From: Pseudomonas mandelii
GTDB taxonomy: Bacteria; Pseudomonadota; Gammaproteobacteria; Pseudomonadales; Pseudomonadaceae
Assembly (NCBI RefSeq): GCF_006438925.1
Contig: NZ_RCZA01000004.1
Span: 434,001 to 498,000, forward strand
Reading direction: 5' to 3'
Length of the DNA stretch: 64,000 bases
This document shows, piece after piece, positions 53,585-63,298 of the stretch. Made by a program: the position numbers and the translations under genes. Each line of letters opens with the position of its first letter. Positions within the stretch are counted from its first letter, which is position 1. Below the pieces are notes generated by a model. It ran no database searches. It was not told the origin of the DNA and saw only the letters and a program-made list of their open reading frames with translations.

Positions 53585-55174
53585 TTAGAACACAACGCCC
53601 TGGCTACGCAGGTAATCGTCATAGGTGCCGCTGAAGTCGATCACGCCGCTGGCGCTCAACTCGATGATGCGGGTGGCCAGGGACGATACGAACTCACGGT
53701 CGTGGCTGACGAAGATCAGCGTGCCCGGGTAGTTCTCCAGCGCCAGGTTCAGCGCCTCGATGGATTCCATGTCCAAGTGGTTGGTCGGTTCGTCCATGAT
53801 CAGCACGTTCGGCTTTTGCAGGATCAGCTTGCCGAACAGCATGCGACCTTGCTCACCACCGGAGATGACCTTGACCGACTTGAGGATCTCGTCGTTGGAG
53901 AACAGCATACGGCCGAGGGTACCGCGAACGATTTGCTCGCCGCCCTGAGTCCACTGGCCCATCCAGTCGAACAGGTTGCAGTCGTCTTCGAAATCGTGCG
54001 CGTGGTCCTGGGCGTAGTAGCCCAGTTCCGCAGCGTCGGTCCACTTCACGGTACCGGCATCCGGGGTCAGTTCATTGACCAGGGTGCGCAGCAGGGTGGT
54101 TTTACCGATACCGTTCGGGCCGATGATCGCCACGCGCTCGCCAGCTTCAACCTGGAAGCTGAAGTCCTTGAACAGTGTCTTGCCGTCGAAGCCTTTGGCC
54201 ATGCGCTCGACGATGACCGCCTGACGGTGCAGCTTCTTGGTTTGTTCGAAACGGATGAACGGGCTCACACGGCTCGAAGGCTTGACTTCGGCCAGTTGGA
54301 TCTTGTCGATCGCCTTCGCGCGGGAAGTGGCCTGCTTGGCTTTCGAGGCGTTGGCCGAGAAGCGGCTGACGAACGATTGCAGTTCGGAGATCTGCGCTTT
54401 CTTCTTGGCGTTGTCCGACAGCAGTTGCTCGCGGGACTGGGTCGCCACGGTCATGTACTCGTCGTAGTTGCCCGGGAACAGGCGCAGCTCGCCGTAATCC
54501 AGGTCAGCCATGTGGGTGCACACGCTGTTCAGGAAGTGACGGTCGTGAGAGATGATGATCATCAGGCTGGAGCGCTGGGTCAGGATGTTTTCCAGCCAGC
54601 GGATGGTGTTGATGTCCAGGTGGTTGGTCGGTTCGTCGAGCAACAGCACTTCAGGATCGGAGAACAGCGCCTGAGCCAGCAATACGCGCAGTTTCCAGCC
54701 TGGGGACACTTCGCTCATCGGGCCGAAGTGCTGCTCGATGCCGATACCCAGGCCCAGCAACAGTTCGCCAGCACGGGATTCGGCGGTGTAGCCGTCCATT
54801 TCGGCGAACTCGGTTTCCAGCTCTGCAACGGCCATGCCGTCTTCTTCGGTCATTTCCGGCAGCGAGTAGATACGGTCGCGCTCGGCCTTGACCTTCCACA
54901 GCTCTTCGTGACCCATGATCACGGTATCGATCACGGTGAATTCTTCGTAGGCGAACTGGTCCTGGCGCAATTTACCCAGACGCACGTTCGGCTCGAGCAT
55001 GACCTGGCCGCCGGACGGCTCGAGGTCATTGCCGAGGATTTTCATGAAAGTCGACTTGCCGCAACCGTTGGCGCCGATCAGGCCGTAGCGGTTACCCGCG
55101 GCGAATTTGACCGAAACGTTTTCGAATAGCGGCTTGGCGCCGAACTGCATCGTGATGTTAGCTGTAGAGATCAA
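53585..55174 (-). CDS. ybiT: ABC-F family ATPase, YbiT type
   Basis: A 529-residue ABC-F protein (YbiT is 530) with two ATPase domains and no membrane span. First Walker [10 protein letters not shown], Walker [13 protein letters not shown]; the first signature reads [12 protein letters not shown]. Second Walker [10 protein letters not shown], signature [13 protein letters not shown], Walker [13 protein letters not shown]. The linker between them (about 240-320) is charged and ends [16 protein letters not shown] proteins act on the ribosome to relieve stalling. A TTG start at 55174 preceded by AGGA matches the YbiT N-terminus. Confidence 0.92.
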   Translation of the reverse strand: MISTANITMQFGAKPLFENVSVKFAAGNRYGLIGANGCGKSTFMKILGNDLEPSGGQVMLEPNVRLGKLRQDQFAYEEFTVIDTVIMGHEELWKVKAERDRIYSLPEMTEEDGMAVAELETEFAEMDGYTAESRAGELLLGLGIGIEQHFGPMSEVSPGWKLRVLLAQALFSDPEVLLLDEPTNHLDINTIRWLENILTQRSSLMIIISHDRHFLNSVCTHMADLDYGELRLFPGNYDEYMTVATQSREQLLSDNAKKKAQISELQSFVSRFSANASKAKQATSRAKAIDKIQLAEVKPSSRVSPFIRFEQTKKLHRQAVIVERMAKGFDGKTLFKDFSFQVEAGERVAIIGPNGIGKTTLLRTLVNELTPDAGTVKWTDAAELGYYAQDHAHDFEDDCNLFDWMGQWTQGGEQIVRGTLGRMLFSNDEILKSVKVISGGEQGRMLFGKLILQKPNVLIMDEPTNHLDMESIEALNLALENYPGTLIFVSHDREFVSSLATRIIELSASGVIDFSGTYDDYLRSQGVVF

Positions 55175-55671
55175 AGGTTTTTCCTGCGAAGCATTCAGAG
55201 TAGCTAGGGTTGCGGCAGTACCGATTCAGTACCCGTTTCCGGTTTTCGAACCACAGGAAATGCATCCCGGTCAGAAGCGGAAGGTCCATCTGGCAATAAG
55301 TGGACAGCAGCATATGGAGCGCTTGGCCCGAGTCGAAGTGCGCTGAGACGGGGTTCATTCCCGTCATCAACCAAGGGGGGCGCGTAATGTTTGGCGGCGA
55401 TTGTACTGGTCTGGCTCTTTAAACGATAGGGCGTTAAGGCCGCACGGCCACTTTGGCAGCATCAGTGGACAGATTTTCACAGTTGAAGGTTAACTATTGG
55501 TTACAAACTGTGGCTAAAATGCCATCTATCACCCGATGCCGACAGGCGGCATGGGCTCAAGGACGCGCCATCCGGGACCGTTGTTTCGTATTCAGACACT
55601 GCACAAGACCCTTGGGCCGATTGGCCGGCAAGGGACGCAGTTTGTTCACTTCTGACATGTGACGATTTTTT
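55175..55671. other. intergenic region, divergent promoters
   Basis: About 500 bases between the divergent ybiT and lpxO genes. No gene is supported; short frames here have no family features. Confidence 0.5.
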
Positions 55672-56571
55672 GTGAAATTGATCATTGCCGCTATTTACGT
55701 TGTTTCCATTGCGTACGTTCACTTGCACGGACGCGTGCGTCACAAGCTGGGCCGCCAACTGAGCGACCACTCGACGTTTCTGGCGCCGATCAACTGTTTC
55801 CTTTATCTGTTCTCGAAGATCCCCAACAAGCCTTATCTGAACCCGGCAGACTTTCCCGATCTGAGTCCGTTGCAAGACCATTGGGAAGAAATTCGCGCCG
55901 AGGGCCAGAACCTGCTCAGGGCCGGGGAGATCAAGCGCTCGAATCAGTACGACGACGTCGGCTTCAACTCGTTCTTCAAGACGGGCTGGAAACGTTTCTA
56001 CCTGAAGTGGTATGGCGACAGCCATCCTTCGGCTATGAAACTCTGTCCGCGCACCACCGAACTGGTGCAAAGCATCGGCTCGATCAAGGCTGCGATGTTT
56101 GCCGAGCTGCCACCGGGTTCGAAACTGGTCCGTCACCGCGATCCGTATGCGGGTTCCTACCGCTATCACCTGGGCCTGGCAACACCGAACGATGCCGGTT
56201 GCTATATCAACGTCGATGGCGAGAACTACCACTGGCGCGACGGTGAAGCGGTCATGTTCGATGAGACCTTCATTCATTACGCCGAAAACACCACCGAGCA
56301 GAACCGCATCATTCTGTTCTGCGACGTTGAGCGGCCGATGAAGTATCGCTGGACGGCGGCGTTCAATCGCTGGTTCAGCCGTAGCGTGATGGCGGCAGCG
56401 GGCGCGCCGAACGATGTGGGTGACAAGACCGGCGGTATCAACCGCTTGTTCACCAAAATCTACAAGATTCGCCTGCGCGGCAAAGCGCTGAAGAAGCGCA
56501 ACCGCAAGCTCTATTACCTGGAGAAGTGGGCGATTTTCGGTGGCCTGTTGGCGATTATCGTTCTGATCTGA
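55672..56571 (+). CDS. lpxO: lipid A 2-hydroxylase LpxO (aspartyl/asparaginyl beta-hydroxylase family)
   Basis: A 299-residue inner-membrane-anchored Fe(II)/2-oxoglutarate dioxygenase that hydroxylates a secondary acyl chain of lipid A. N-terminal span KLIIAAIYVVSIAYVHL; catalytic domain with LVRHRDPYAGSYRYHLGL (iron His/Asp and 2-oxoglutarate Arg) and VMFDETFIHYAENTTEQNRIIL (second His and Arg). A C-terminal span (KWAIFGGLLAIIVLI) ends the protein. GTG start. The length matches Pseudomonas LpxO. A REP pair follows. Confidence 0.9.
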   Translation: MKLIIAAIYVVSIAYVHLHGRVRHKLGRQLSDHSTFLAPINCFLYLFSKIPNKPYLNPADFPDLSPLQDHWEEIRAEGQNLLRAGEIKRSNQYDDVGFNSFFKTGWKRFYLKWYGDSHPSAMKLCPRTTELVQSIGSIKAAMFAELPPGSKLVRHRDPYAGSYRYHLGLATPNDAGCYINVDGENYHWRDGEAVMFDETFIHYAENTTEQNRIILFCDVERPMKYRWTAAFNRWFSRSVMAAAGAPNDVGDKTGGINRLFTKIYKIRLRGKALKKRNRKLYYLEKWAIFGGLLAIIVLI

Positions 56572-56595
56572 GTTTTGCGTTACGTCGGAAGACGC

Positions 56596-56661
56596 CATCG
56601 CGAGCAAGCTCGCTCCCACAGTTAACCGCGATCACCTGTGGGAGCGAGCTTGCTCGCGATG
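56596..56661. repeat. REP palindrome pair
   Basis: ATCGCGAGCAAGCTCGCTCC ... and inverse GGGAGCGAGCTTGCTCGCGAT around a short spacer. A second REP class of Pseudomonas, between the convergent lpxO and ku genes. Confidence 0.9.
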
Positions 56662-56691
56662 GGGCCATAACATCCACCGCAAAACCATCAA

Positions 56692-57540
56692 TCAGCCACG
56701 AGAAGTCTTCGTGGCTTTTTTGTTTGGGGCCGGCTTCGTTTTGCCCGTGCTCTTGCCGCCGAGGCTGCGTTTAAGCAGCTCGGTCAGATCGATAACGTCT
56801 GCGGTTTTGCGCTCCTCTTCGTCAGTCGCCGTTTCGACATCTTCGATTTTTCCTTCGTTGGCCTTTTTCTCCACCAAGGCCATGATCTTGTCTTCAAAAC
56901 TGTCGCGATAATCCTCGGGTTTCCAGTCTGCGCTCATGTCTTGAACCAGTCGTTTGGCCATGTCGAGTTCACCTTTGGCCAGTTCGGGCTTGGTGACTTC
57001 ACTGCCCAACTCAAGCGTATCCAGACTTCGCACTTCGGCAGGCCAGCGCAGCATCACCAATACCATCGCCGATTCCAGCGGCATCAGCGCGGCAAGGTGT
57101 TGGCGCGTGTGCAGCACAACATGAGCCAGGGCGACTTTATTGGTTTTGCTTAACGTTTCGCGCAACAGCGCATAGACCTTGCCACCGCGTTTATCCGGCG
57201 CGAGGTAGTAGGGCGTATCGATGTTTTGCAGGGGGATCTGCTCGCTGTCGACAAAGGAAAAGATGTCGATGGTCTGAGTGGACAGAGGGTGCGCCGACTT
57301 GATTTCCTCTTCGCTGAGGACCACATACCGACCCTTTTCATACTGCACACCTTTAACGATGTGTTCCTTGGTCACTTCCTTGCCGGTGACCTTGTTGACG
57401 CGCTTGTAGCCCACCGGGTCCATGCTGCGGCTGTCGAGCCAGTCGAAATCCACCCCTTGCGAGGACGTCGCCGAGACCAGCGCCACAGGGATATGCACCA
57501 GACCGAAACTGATCGCGCCTTTCCAGATTGCCCGTGCCAT
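56692..57540 (-). CDS. ku: non-homologous end-joining protein Ku
   Basis: A 282-residue bacterial Ku that binds DNA ends as a homodimer and recruits LigD. N-terminus ARAIWKGAISFGLVHIPVAL; GVQYEKGRYVVLSEEEIKS and the beta-barrel core with PYYLAPDKRGGKVYALLRE; Lys-rich C-terminal tail. ATG 57540 was chosen over 57588. No ligD gene is in the window. A plus-strand terminator hairpin overlaps the last codons. Confidence 0.92.
   Translation of the reverse strand: MARAIWKGAISFGLVHIPVALVSATSSQGVDFDWLDSRSMDPVGYKRVNKVTGKEVTKEHIVKGVQYEKGRYVVLSEEEIKSAHPLSTQTIDIFSFVDSEQIPLQNIDTPYYLAPDKRGGKVYALLRETLSKTNKVALAHVVLHTRQHLAALMPLESAMVLVMLRWPAEVRSLDTLELGSEVTKPELAKGELDMAKRLVQDMSADWKPEDYRDSFEDKIMALVEKKANEGKIEDVETATDEEERKTADVIDLTELLKRSLGGKSTGKTKPAPNKKATKTSRG
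56693..56722 (+). terminator. terminator for lpxO overlapping the end of ku
   Basis: AGCCACGA / TTCGTGGCT stem followed by TTTTTTG on the plus strand. The hairpin lies inside the last codons of the convergent ku gene. Confidence 0.65.
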
Positions 57541-57743
57541 GGTCGTCTTCTCGCGAGTGATGTTCAGGTGACCTGTGCCGCTGTGCAAAAGTTTCAGCAG
57601 GCTGCGACCCGGTCCTGCGGGCGTATCGGCGGTCGGGTCAACTCGTGTTACATCTTGTGAAGGAGGTTTTAGTTAACAAATCCGAACCCCGGGCGTAGCG
57701 TGATATCGAAGTTCCTATCCACGCTGATGTCGAGAGGCACCCC

Positions 57744-58100
57744 ATGAACAGATTTGTGCTCGGCTGCACCGCGTTGGCGTTGAGTGGCGTGCTGAGCAAT
57801 CTGGCCCAGGCTGACACCGCATCGCCACCTTCTTCATTGCTGTTGGCCCAGAGCCCAACGGGCCAGACCAGCAATCCTTACAACAGCCCGATTCGCCGGG
57901 CCAATCCCAACAGCATGCAAGGCACGCAACCCAGCGCGCCGGCCATTCGTGGGCCGAACACAGTGCCCGTGCCGCGGCCACCGACCCTTGATAATGGTGG
58001 CATCGGCAACCGTTATCCCCAAGACCGGTCGCATCCCGCCACCCCACCGAAATTCATTCCCAACCCACCTCATCGGGACGCAGACACCAGCAACCGTTGA
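57744..58100 (+). CDS. small exported Pro-rich hypothetical protein
   Basis: A 118-residue protein with a signal peptide (FVLGCTALALSGVLSNLAQA) and a low-complexity mature part rich in Pro, Asn and Ser (SPIRRANPNSMQGTQPSAPA; VPVPRPPTLDNGG). It is probably unstructured in the periplasm. Family not recognised. It precedes the sugar dehydrogenase gene by about 50 bases on the same strand and may share its transcript. Confidence 0.65.
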   Translation: MNRFVLGCTALALSGVLSNLAQADTASPPSSLLLAQSPTGQTSNPYNSPIRRANPNSMQGTQPSAPAIRGPNTVPVPRPPTLDNGGIGNRYPQDRSHPATPPKFIPNPPHRDADTSNR

Positions 58101-58151
58101 ACGGCACGACAGCGATCTTGCCAGCCATTCGAACGACAAAAGGAATCGTGC

Positions 58152-59303
58152 ATGTTGCGTAAAACCCTTCTGGCCACACTGTGCGCCAGCGCACTGATCA
58201 CCGTCACGGCGCCCGTTTTCGCAGCGCCAACCCAGAATTTTAAAAGCGAGCAGGGCACCCTTGAGGTGACGACAATGACCAAGGGGCTCGAACATCCTTG
58301 GGCTTTGGCGTTTCTTCCCGATCGCCAAGGGATGCTGGTGACCGAACGGCCCGGCAACCTGCGGGTGGTCAGCGCCGACGGTAAACTTTCCGCTCCGCTC
58401 AGTGGCGTGCCAAAGGTTTGGGCCAAAGGGCAGGGCGGCTTGCTGGATGTGGTGTTGTCGCCCGACTTCAAGCAAGACCGCACAGTCTATCTGTCGTATG
58501 CCGAAGGGGGTGGTGAGGGCGACAAGGCCGGGACGGCGGTCGGGCGCGGACGTTTGTCCGACGACCTGACGGCCCTCAAGGATTTCAAAGTGATCTTCCG
58601 TCAGGAACCCAAGCTTTCAGTCGGTAACCACTTCGGCTCCAGGTTGGTGTTTGATCGCGACGGCTATCTGTTTATCACCCTTGGCGAGAACAATGACCGG
58701 CCGACCGCCCAAGACCTCGACAAGCTGCAAGGCAAGGTCGTGCGGATCTACCCGGACGGCAAGGTGCCGGATGACAATCCCTTTGTCGGTCAGGCCGGCG
58801 TACGCCCGGAAATCTGGTCCTACGGTCATCGCAATCCACAAGGCGCGGCGCTCAATCCCTGGACCGGCACCCTCTGGGAAAACGAGCACGGTCCCCAGGG
58901 TGGCGATGAAATCAACATCATCGAGCGAGGCAAGAACTATGGCTGGCCGATGGCAACCCATGGCATCAACTATTCCGGCCAGCCGATACCGGAAGCCAAG
59001 GGCAAGTCCGCCGAAGGCACCGTCGCCCCGCACCATGTCTGGGAAAAGTCCCCCGGCCTCAGCGGCATGGCGTTCTACGACGCTGACCGCTTCAAGGCCT
59101 GGCAGCACAACGTGTTTATCGGCGCGTTAGTGAGCCAGGAGTTGATCCGCTTGCAGTTCGATGGCGACAGGGTGGTTCACGAAGAGCGCTTGCTGGGCGA
59201 ACTCAACAAGCGCATTCGCGATGTGCGGCAAGGGCCGGACGGGTATTTGTATGTGTTGACCGATGAGGACGATGGGGCCCTGTACAAGATCGGACTGAAG
59301 TAA
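58152..59303 (+). CDS. exported PQQ-dependent aldose sugar dehydrogenase (YliI-like)
   Basis: A 383-residue soluble glucose/sorbosone-dehydrogenase-family beta-propeller with signal peptide (TLLATLCASALITVTAPVFA). Motifs include LEHPWALAFLPDRQGMLVTE, GQGGLLDVVLSPDF, IWSYGHRNPQGAALNPWTG and LWENEHGPQGGDEINIIERG, which carry the PQQ and calcium site residues. It oxidises aldoses in the periplasm with PQQ. Core gene of the P. fluorescens group. REP-type palindromes follow. Confidence 0.88.
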   Translation: MLRKTLLATLCASALITVTAPVFAAPTQNFKSEQGTLEVTTMTKGLEHPWALAFLPDRQGMLVTERPGNLRVVSADGKLSAPLSGVPKVWAKGQGGLLDVVLSPDFKQDRTVYLSYAEGGGEGDKAGTAVGRGRLSDDLTALKDFKVIFRQEPKLSVGNHFGSRLVFDRDGYLFITLGENNDRPTAQDLDKLQGKVVRIYPDGKVPDDNPFVGQAGVRPEIWSYGHRNPQGAALNPWTGTLWENEHGPQGGDEINIIERGKNYGWPMATHGINYSGQPIPEAKGKSAEGTVAPHHVWEKSPGLSGMAFYDADRFKAWQHNVFIGALVSQELIRLQFDGDRVVHEERLLGELNKRIRDVRQGPDGYLYVLTDEDDGALYKIGLK

Positions 59304-59310
59304 CCGATTC

Positions 59311-59446
59311 CTGTAGCAGCTGGCGAAGCCTGCGTTCGGCTGCGCAGCAGTCGCCAACCCGGTCACCTCGGTCTAACTGAACCACCGTGGTGGATGGTTT
59401 TACGACTGCTGCGCAGCCGAACGCAGGCTTCGCCAGCTGCTACAGG
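59311..59446. repeat. REP-type inverted pair
   Basis: CTGTAGCAGCTGGCGAAGCC ... GCTGCGCAGCAGTCG and its inverse copy with an ~50-base spacer, between convergent genes. The sequence class is a variant of the GTAGCAGCTGGCGAAGCCTGCG REP. Confidence 0.85.
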
Positions 59447-59457
59447 GATTGTGACAC

Positions 59458-60555
59458 TCATGATCGGGCGTACAGGACCACTGCCGCACGCAACTTGCCT
59501 CGTCCGAAGCTGCTCATCTTGTCGAACTCCCCATGGCTGACCGGCAAATGCTGGCAGTCCATGGGTTGGCGATGCTGGCTGTGGTCGACATCCGGGTCAT
59601 GCAGGTAAACGAACTCTTCATCGCAATCGGTGACGATCACCCAATGCGGCGATTTGGAACGTGTCAGGCGGTAGCTGCTGATGAGTACCAGCGGCTGCCC
59701 GCCACCGTTCAGTAAACCCGGAAGATCCAGCGGCCCGCCGATCACCTGTTCGACGTCAGTGGTGTGCAGCTGCGCCGTAAACTCCTCGTGCACCAGGCGC
59801 ATTACCTCTTTTTTATGCGCATCGCGTACGCCATCGAGAAACAGTGGCCCGGTCATGCTCAGTTGCAGTCGCACCCGAAACCCTCTTTGCCATGCCGCCA
59901 GCGCCAAGCCTTGAGGGCTGCAGCCACCATGGCCGGAGGTCATGAACACGGTGGTCGCTTCGCGCCAGATCTGCAGTTCTTCGCGACGCTCCGGCACGCG
60001 ATCCGCTTGCAGCGCGCCCATGGCCATCAGTAGACAGGCCGGGCCGCAGGTGAAATCGGTGGTCTGCGGGTACCAGGGCACCTTGATGTTGCGTGAGTCG
60101 CGGTGCTGGAGGATGCGCTTCTCCAGTCGCAGCGCGTCGGCGTGGTCCTGGTAATAGTCGTGAATCAGTGCAAAGCGTCGATAACCATTGCGCTCATACA
60201 GGGCAATCGCTGCCGGGTTGTCGATGCGTACTTCCAGCCGCAGGTAGGCGCAGTCGTGCTCAAGGGCGCAGGCCTCGACGCGTTCGAGCAACTGCCTGCC
60301 CAGGCCGCTGCCGCGCGCGTCGGTGGCGATCGCAATCGAGTAAAGACGCGCCAGGGAAGTGCCCCGGTGAAACAGCACCACGGCGTAACCGACCAGGTGC
60401 TCGCCACGCTGGGCCACCAGCAGTTGCCCGTGGGCCCGCGTGATCATCCATTGAAAACTGCGACGGTTAAGCCGATCCGTGGTGAAACAGTGTTGTTCGA
60501 GTTCCAGCAGCGCCGGTAAGTCTTCAACGACCGCCAAGCGAAAAACCAGATTCAT
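59458..60555 (-). CDS. GNAT acetyltransferase / C39-like peptidase fusion
   Basis: A 365-residue two-domain protein. The N-terminal GNAT domain (about 1-150) has IAIATDARGSGLGRQLLERV (acetyl-CoA loop). The C-terminal domain resembles C39 cysteine peptidases: VPWYPQTTDFTCGPACLLMA, with the nucleophile cysteine, and KSPHWVIVTDCDEEFVYLHD with the His and Asp. Start 60555 was chosen at the GNAT fold (MNLVFRLAVVED). It is divergent from a RimK-family ligase; together they suggest a peptide or protein modification unit. Substrate unknown. Confidence 0.8.
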   Translation of the reverse strand: MNLVFRLAVVEDLPALLELEQHCFTTDRLNRRSFQWMITRAHGQLLVAQRGEHLVGYAVVLFHRGTSLARLYSIAIATDARGSGLGRQLLERVEACALEHDCAYLRLEVRIDNPAAIALYERNGYRRFALIHDYYQDHADALRLEKRILQHRDSRNIKVPWYPQTTDFTCGPACLLMAMGALQADRVPERREELQIWREATTVFMTSGHGGCSPQGLALAAWQRGFRVRLQLSMTGPLFLDGVRDAHKKEVMRLVHEEFTAQLHTTDVEQVIGGPLDLPGLLNGGGQPLVLISSYRLTRSKSPHWVIVTDCDEEFVYLHDPDVDHSQHRQPMDCQHLPVSHGEFDKMSSFGRGKLRAAVVLYARS

Positions 60556-60647
60556 ATGACCACCGTAAAAGTTGCGTAACGAAACGGGACTTTCTAAAAA
60601 GTTCGTGCTTAATAGGAAAGGTCTTGTTCTCCAACGGATCAATCACT

Positions 60648-62222
60648 ATGTCAGCGGTACTGGGTCATTGGCGCGAAGTATCCGAGCAAACTTTGCCGGC
60701 AGCAACTTATTTAAATGACGGTGTTAGAACTTCCAGCCAGTTGATTATCATCGTCGAACGCAAGGAAGACTGGACCTCCTACTTCCCCAGTGAAGACATC
60801 GTGACGGCTCAGGAATACCTCGAAAAAACCCGTGATGACGAGCGGGGCAAGCGGATCCAGGTGATCAACCTGTGCCGCAGCTACAAGTACCTGGGGCACG
60901 GTTACTATTGCTCGCTACTGGCCGAAGCCCGTGGACACAAGGTGATTCCGTCGGTGCGGACCATCAGCGAACTGACTCGAAAATCCTTGTACGGCCTGGC
61001 CCTGGATGATCTGGATAAAACCCTGGAAAAAGCCCTCAGTCATCATCTTTACAGCGATACCGAAGGCTTTACCTTGACACTGTACTTTGGCAAGACTCAT
61101 ATCGAGCCGTTACAGGATCTGGCGCGACAGTTGTTTGAAGTATTTCCGTGTCCGATATTACTAGTTGAATTTCGTCGAACTAACGGCTGGCACATTGAAG
61201 GGATAAAGTCCGGCGCCTTACATAAGTTACGCGAAGATCAGGAAGACCAGTTCGCCAACTCCCTGGACAGTTTCAGCCGCAAGATCTGGCGCGTGCCGCG
61301 TTCCCGGCGTTTGGCCCGTTATGACCTGGCCATCCTGCACGATCCCCAAGAAGCGTTGCCGCCGTCCAATGCCAAGGCGCTGGACAACTTCGTCAGGGTT
61401 GGCAAGACGTTGGGCATCGACGTCGAACTGATCGAGCGCAAGGACTATGCACGTATTGCCGAATACGACGGGTTGCTGATCCGCGAGACCACAAGCGTCG
61501 ACAACCACACCTACCGCTTCGCCAAGAAAGCCGAGAGCGAAGGGTTGGTGGTGATGGACGATCCGGCGTCGATTCTGCGTTGCACCAACAAGGTGTACCT
61601 GACCGATCTGCTCAAGAGCCACCAACTGGGTATGCCCGCCACCGAAATTCTCTATAAAGAGCGACCGGAAGACTTCGAGCGGGTTGGCGAGCGCCTCGGT
61701 TTCCCGTTGGTGTTGAAGATCCCCGACGGCTGTTTCTCTCGGGGTGTGATCAAGGTCGAAAGCCAGCAAGCCTTGCTCGAAGCCACGGCCGAACTGTTCG
61801 AGCATTCGGTACTATTGCTGGCTCAGGAATTCTTCTACACCGAATACGACTGGCGCATCGGCGTGCTCAACCGCAAACCCATCTTTGCCTGCCAGTACTT
61901 CATGTCCAAGGGCCATTGGCAGATCTACAACCACAAGGCAAAGGGCCAGGACATCAATGGCGAATGCCGTACCTTGGCGGTTCACGAAGCACCGCGGGCG
62001 GTGGTGGAGCTGGCGGTGAAGACCGCGAACCTGATCGGCGATGGCCTCTACGGTGTCGACCTCAAGCAGTCCGGCGACAAAGTGGTGGTGATCGAGGTCA
62101 ACGACAACCCGAACATGGACGCCGGCATCGAAGACGCTTACTTGCAGGACGATCTGTATTCACTGGTGCTGGAAGAGTTCGTCCGTCGCCTGGAACTCAA
62201 GCGCCGCGGCCAGGCCTGGTGA
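60648..62222 (+). CDS. RimK-family ATP-grasp ligase with N-terminal RLAN domain
   Basis: A 524-residue protein with an N-terminal RimK-like ATP-grasp-associated domain (about 15-190; LIIIVERKEDWTSYFPSED) and a C-terminal ATP-grasp ligase. KCTN-type ATP binding begins LRCTNKVYLTDLLKSHQLGM; LVLKIPDGCFSRGVIKV and VIEVNDNPNMDAGIED carry lysine and metal ligands. It forms an amide bond on a peptide or amino acid substrate that is unknown. ATG 60648 was preferred. Divergent from the GNAT-C39 gene and followed closely by a CorA-family gene. Confidence 0.85.
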   Translation: MSAVLGHWREVSEQTLPAATYLNDGVRTSSQLIIIVERKEDWTSYFPSEDIVTAQEYLEKTRDDERGKRIQVINLCRSYKYLGHGYYCSLLAEARGHKVIPSVRTISELTRKSLYGLALDDLDKTLEKALSHHLYSDTEGFTLTLYFGKTHIEPLQDLARQLFEVFPCPILLVEFRRTNGWHIEGIKSGALHKLREDQEDQFANSLDSFSRKIWRVPRSRRLARYDLAILHDPQEALPPSNAKALDNFVRVGKTLGIDVELIERKDYARIAEYDGLLIRETTSVDNHTYRFAKKAESEGLVVMDDPASILRCTNKVYLTDLLKSHQLGMPATEILYKERPEDFERVGERLGFPLVLKIPDGCFSRGVIKVESQQALLEATAELFEHSVLLLAQEFFYTEYDWRIGVLNRKPIFACQYFMSKGHWQIYNHKAKGQDINGECRTLAVHEAPRAVVELAVKTANLIGDGLYGVDLKQSGDKVVVIEVNDNPNMDAGIEDAYLQDDLYSLVLEEFVRRLELKRRGQAW

Positions 62223-62229
62223 GCTGCGG

Positions 62230-63153
62230 ATGATCAAGAGCTTTCAACTGATCCACGGAGTCCTGCACAAAGTCGAACGGCTGGACGCCGAAGTGATGTT
62301 GTTCAGCAATCCCGATGCGGCCGAACGGGATCTGCTGCACAGCCATTTCAAAGTCGATGAACACGCCCTGGCCTCGGCCCTGGACCCCGACGAAGTGTCA
62401 CGAATCGAGTTTCACCCCGACAACCTGTTCCTGATCTGGAAACGCCCGGAAAACTATTCCGGTGCCGGCAGCCTGGCTTTTGAAGTGTCGTCCTGCGGTT
62501 TGCTGTTTTCCGAGCATCGTTTGCTGGTGATCGCCACCGATGACTCGCCGCTGCAAGGGCTCGGCACCCGGCAGCGGCTGAACACACCGCTGGATGTGTT
62601 GCTGGATTTGTTGTTCAACAACATCCATCACTACTTGGGCCACTTGAAGGTGATCAAACTGGTTGCCCGTGAGTTGCAGCAAAAATTCAATGCTTCGATG
62701 GAAAACCAGCACCTGATCCAGATGTTCAACCTCAGCGAGAGCCTGATCTATTACATCAATGCCATCCACAGCAACGGCGCGGTCCTGACCCGGCTGCGCA
62801 ACCACGCGGAAAAGGAACACTTCAGCGCCCAGGCCATTGGCCTGATCGACGACCTGATCATCGAAAACAATCAGTGCTACAAACAGGCGGAAATCTACTC
62901 CACGGTGTTCTCCGGGCTGATCGACGCCCGGGGCAACCTGATGAACAACAGCATGAACAACCTGCTGCGCAAACTGACGTTGATCAATGTGGTGTTTCTG
63001 CCGCTGAACCTGATTGCAAGTATCGGCGGCATGTCCGAGTTCAGCATGATGACGGCGGGCGTGCCGTGGTGGGTTTCGTATCCGTTGTTTCTGACCGCGA
63101 TGATAATGGGGGCTGGAGTGATGGTGCTCGGGCTCAGGCGGTTGGCGAAATAA
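62230..63153 (+). CDS. CorA-family divalent metal transporter
   Basis: A 307-residue CorA/ZntB-superfamily protein. A large cytoplasmic N-domain (1-245) precedes two C-terminal spans (LINVVFLPLNLIASIGGMSEF; YPLFLTAMIMGAGVMVLGL). The periplasmic loop motif reads GMSEF where CorA has GMN, so metal choice (Mg, Zn, Co or Ni) is uncertain. It starts seven bases after the RimK-family stop and is probably co-transcribed. Confidence 0.85.
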   Translation: MIKSFQLIHGVLHKVERLDAEVMLFSNPDAAERDLLHSHFKVDEHALASALDPDEVSRIEFHPDNLFLIWKRPENYSGAGSLAFEVSSCGLLFSEHRLLVIATDDSPLQGLGTRQRLNTPLDVLLDLLFNNIHHYLGHLKVIKLVARELQQKFNASMENQHLIQMFNLSESLIYYINAIHSNGAVLTRLRNHAEKEHFSAQAIGLIDDLIIENNQCYKQAEIYSTVFSGLIDARGNLMNNSMNNLLRKLTLINVVFLPLNLIASIGGMSEFSMMTAGVPWWVSYPLFLTAMIMGAGVMVLGLRRLAK

Positions 63154-63170
63154 ATTTGGCGGCTGTCAGA

Positions 63171-63270
63171 TCGCCTTCGCGAGCAAGCTCGCTCCCACAT
63201 TTTGATCAGGGTGTACGCAAGTTCCGAGTCCGCTACAGAACCCTTGTGGGAGCGGGCTTGCCCGCGATGG
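63171..63270. repeat. REP palindrome pair
   Basis: TTCGCGAGCAAGCTCGCTCC and inverse GGGAGCGGGCTTGCCCGCGA, with a ~50-base spacer; same class as at 56596. Between convergent genes. Confidence 0.85.
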
Positions 63271-63298
63271 CAATCTCAAAAGCACTACAAATCCAGGA

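Noticed and set aside
53405..55129. Plus-strand open frame of 574 codons
   Set aside because: Antisense to the ybiT-type gene; its start runs through REP sequence; low-complexity composition and no motif.
55501..56619. Minus-strand open frame of 372 codons
   Set aside because: Antisense to lpxO and part of a REP element.
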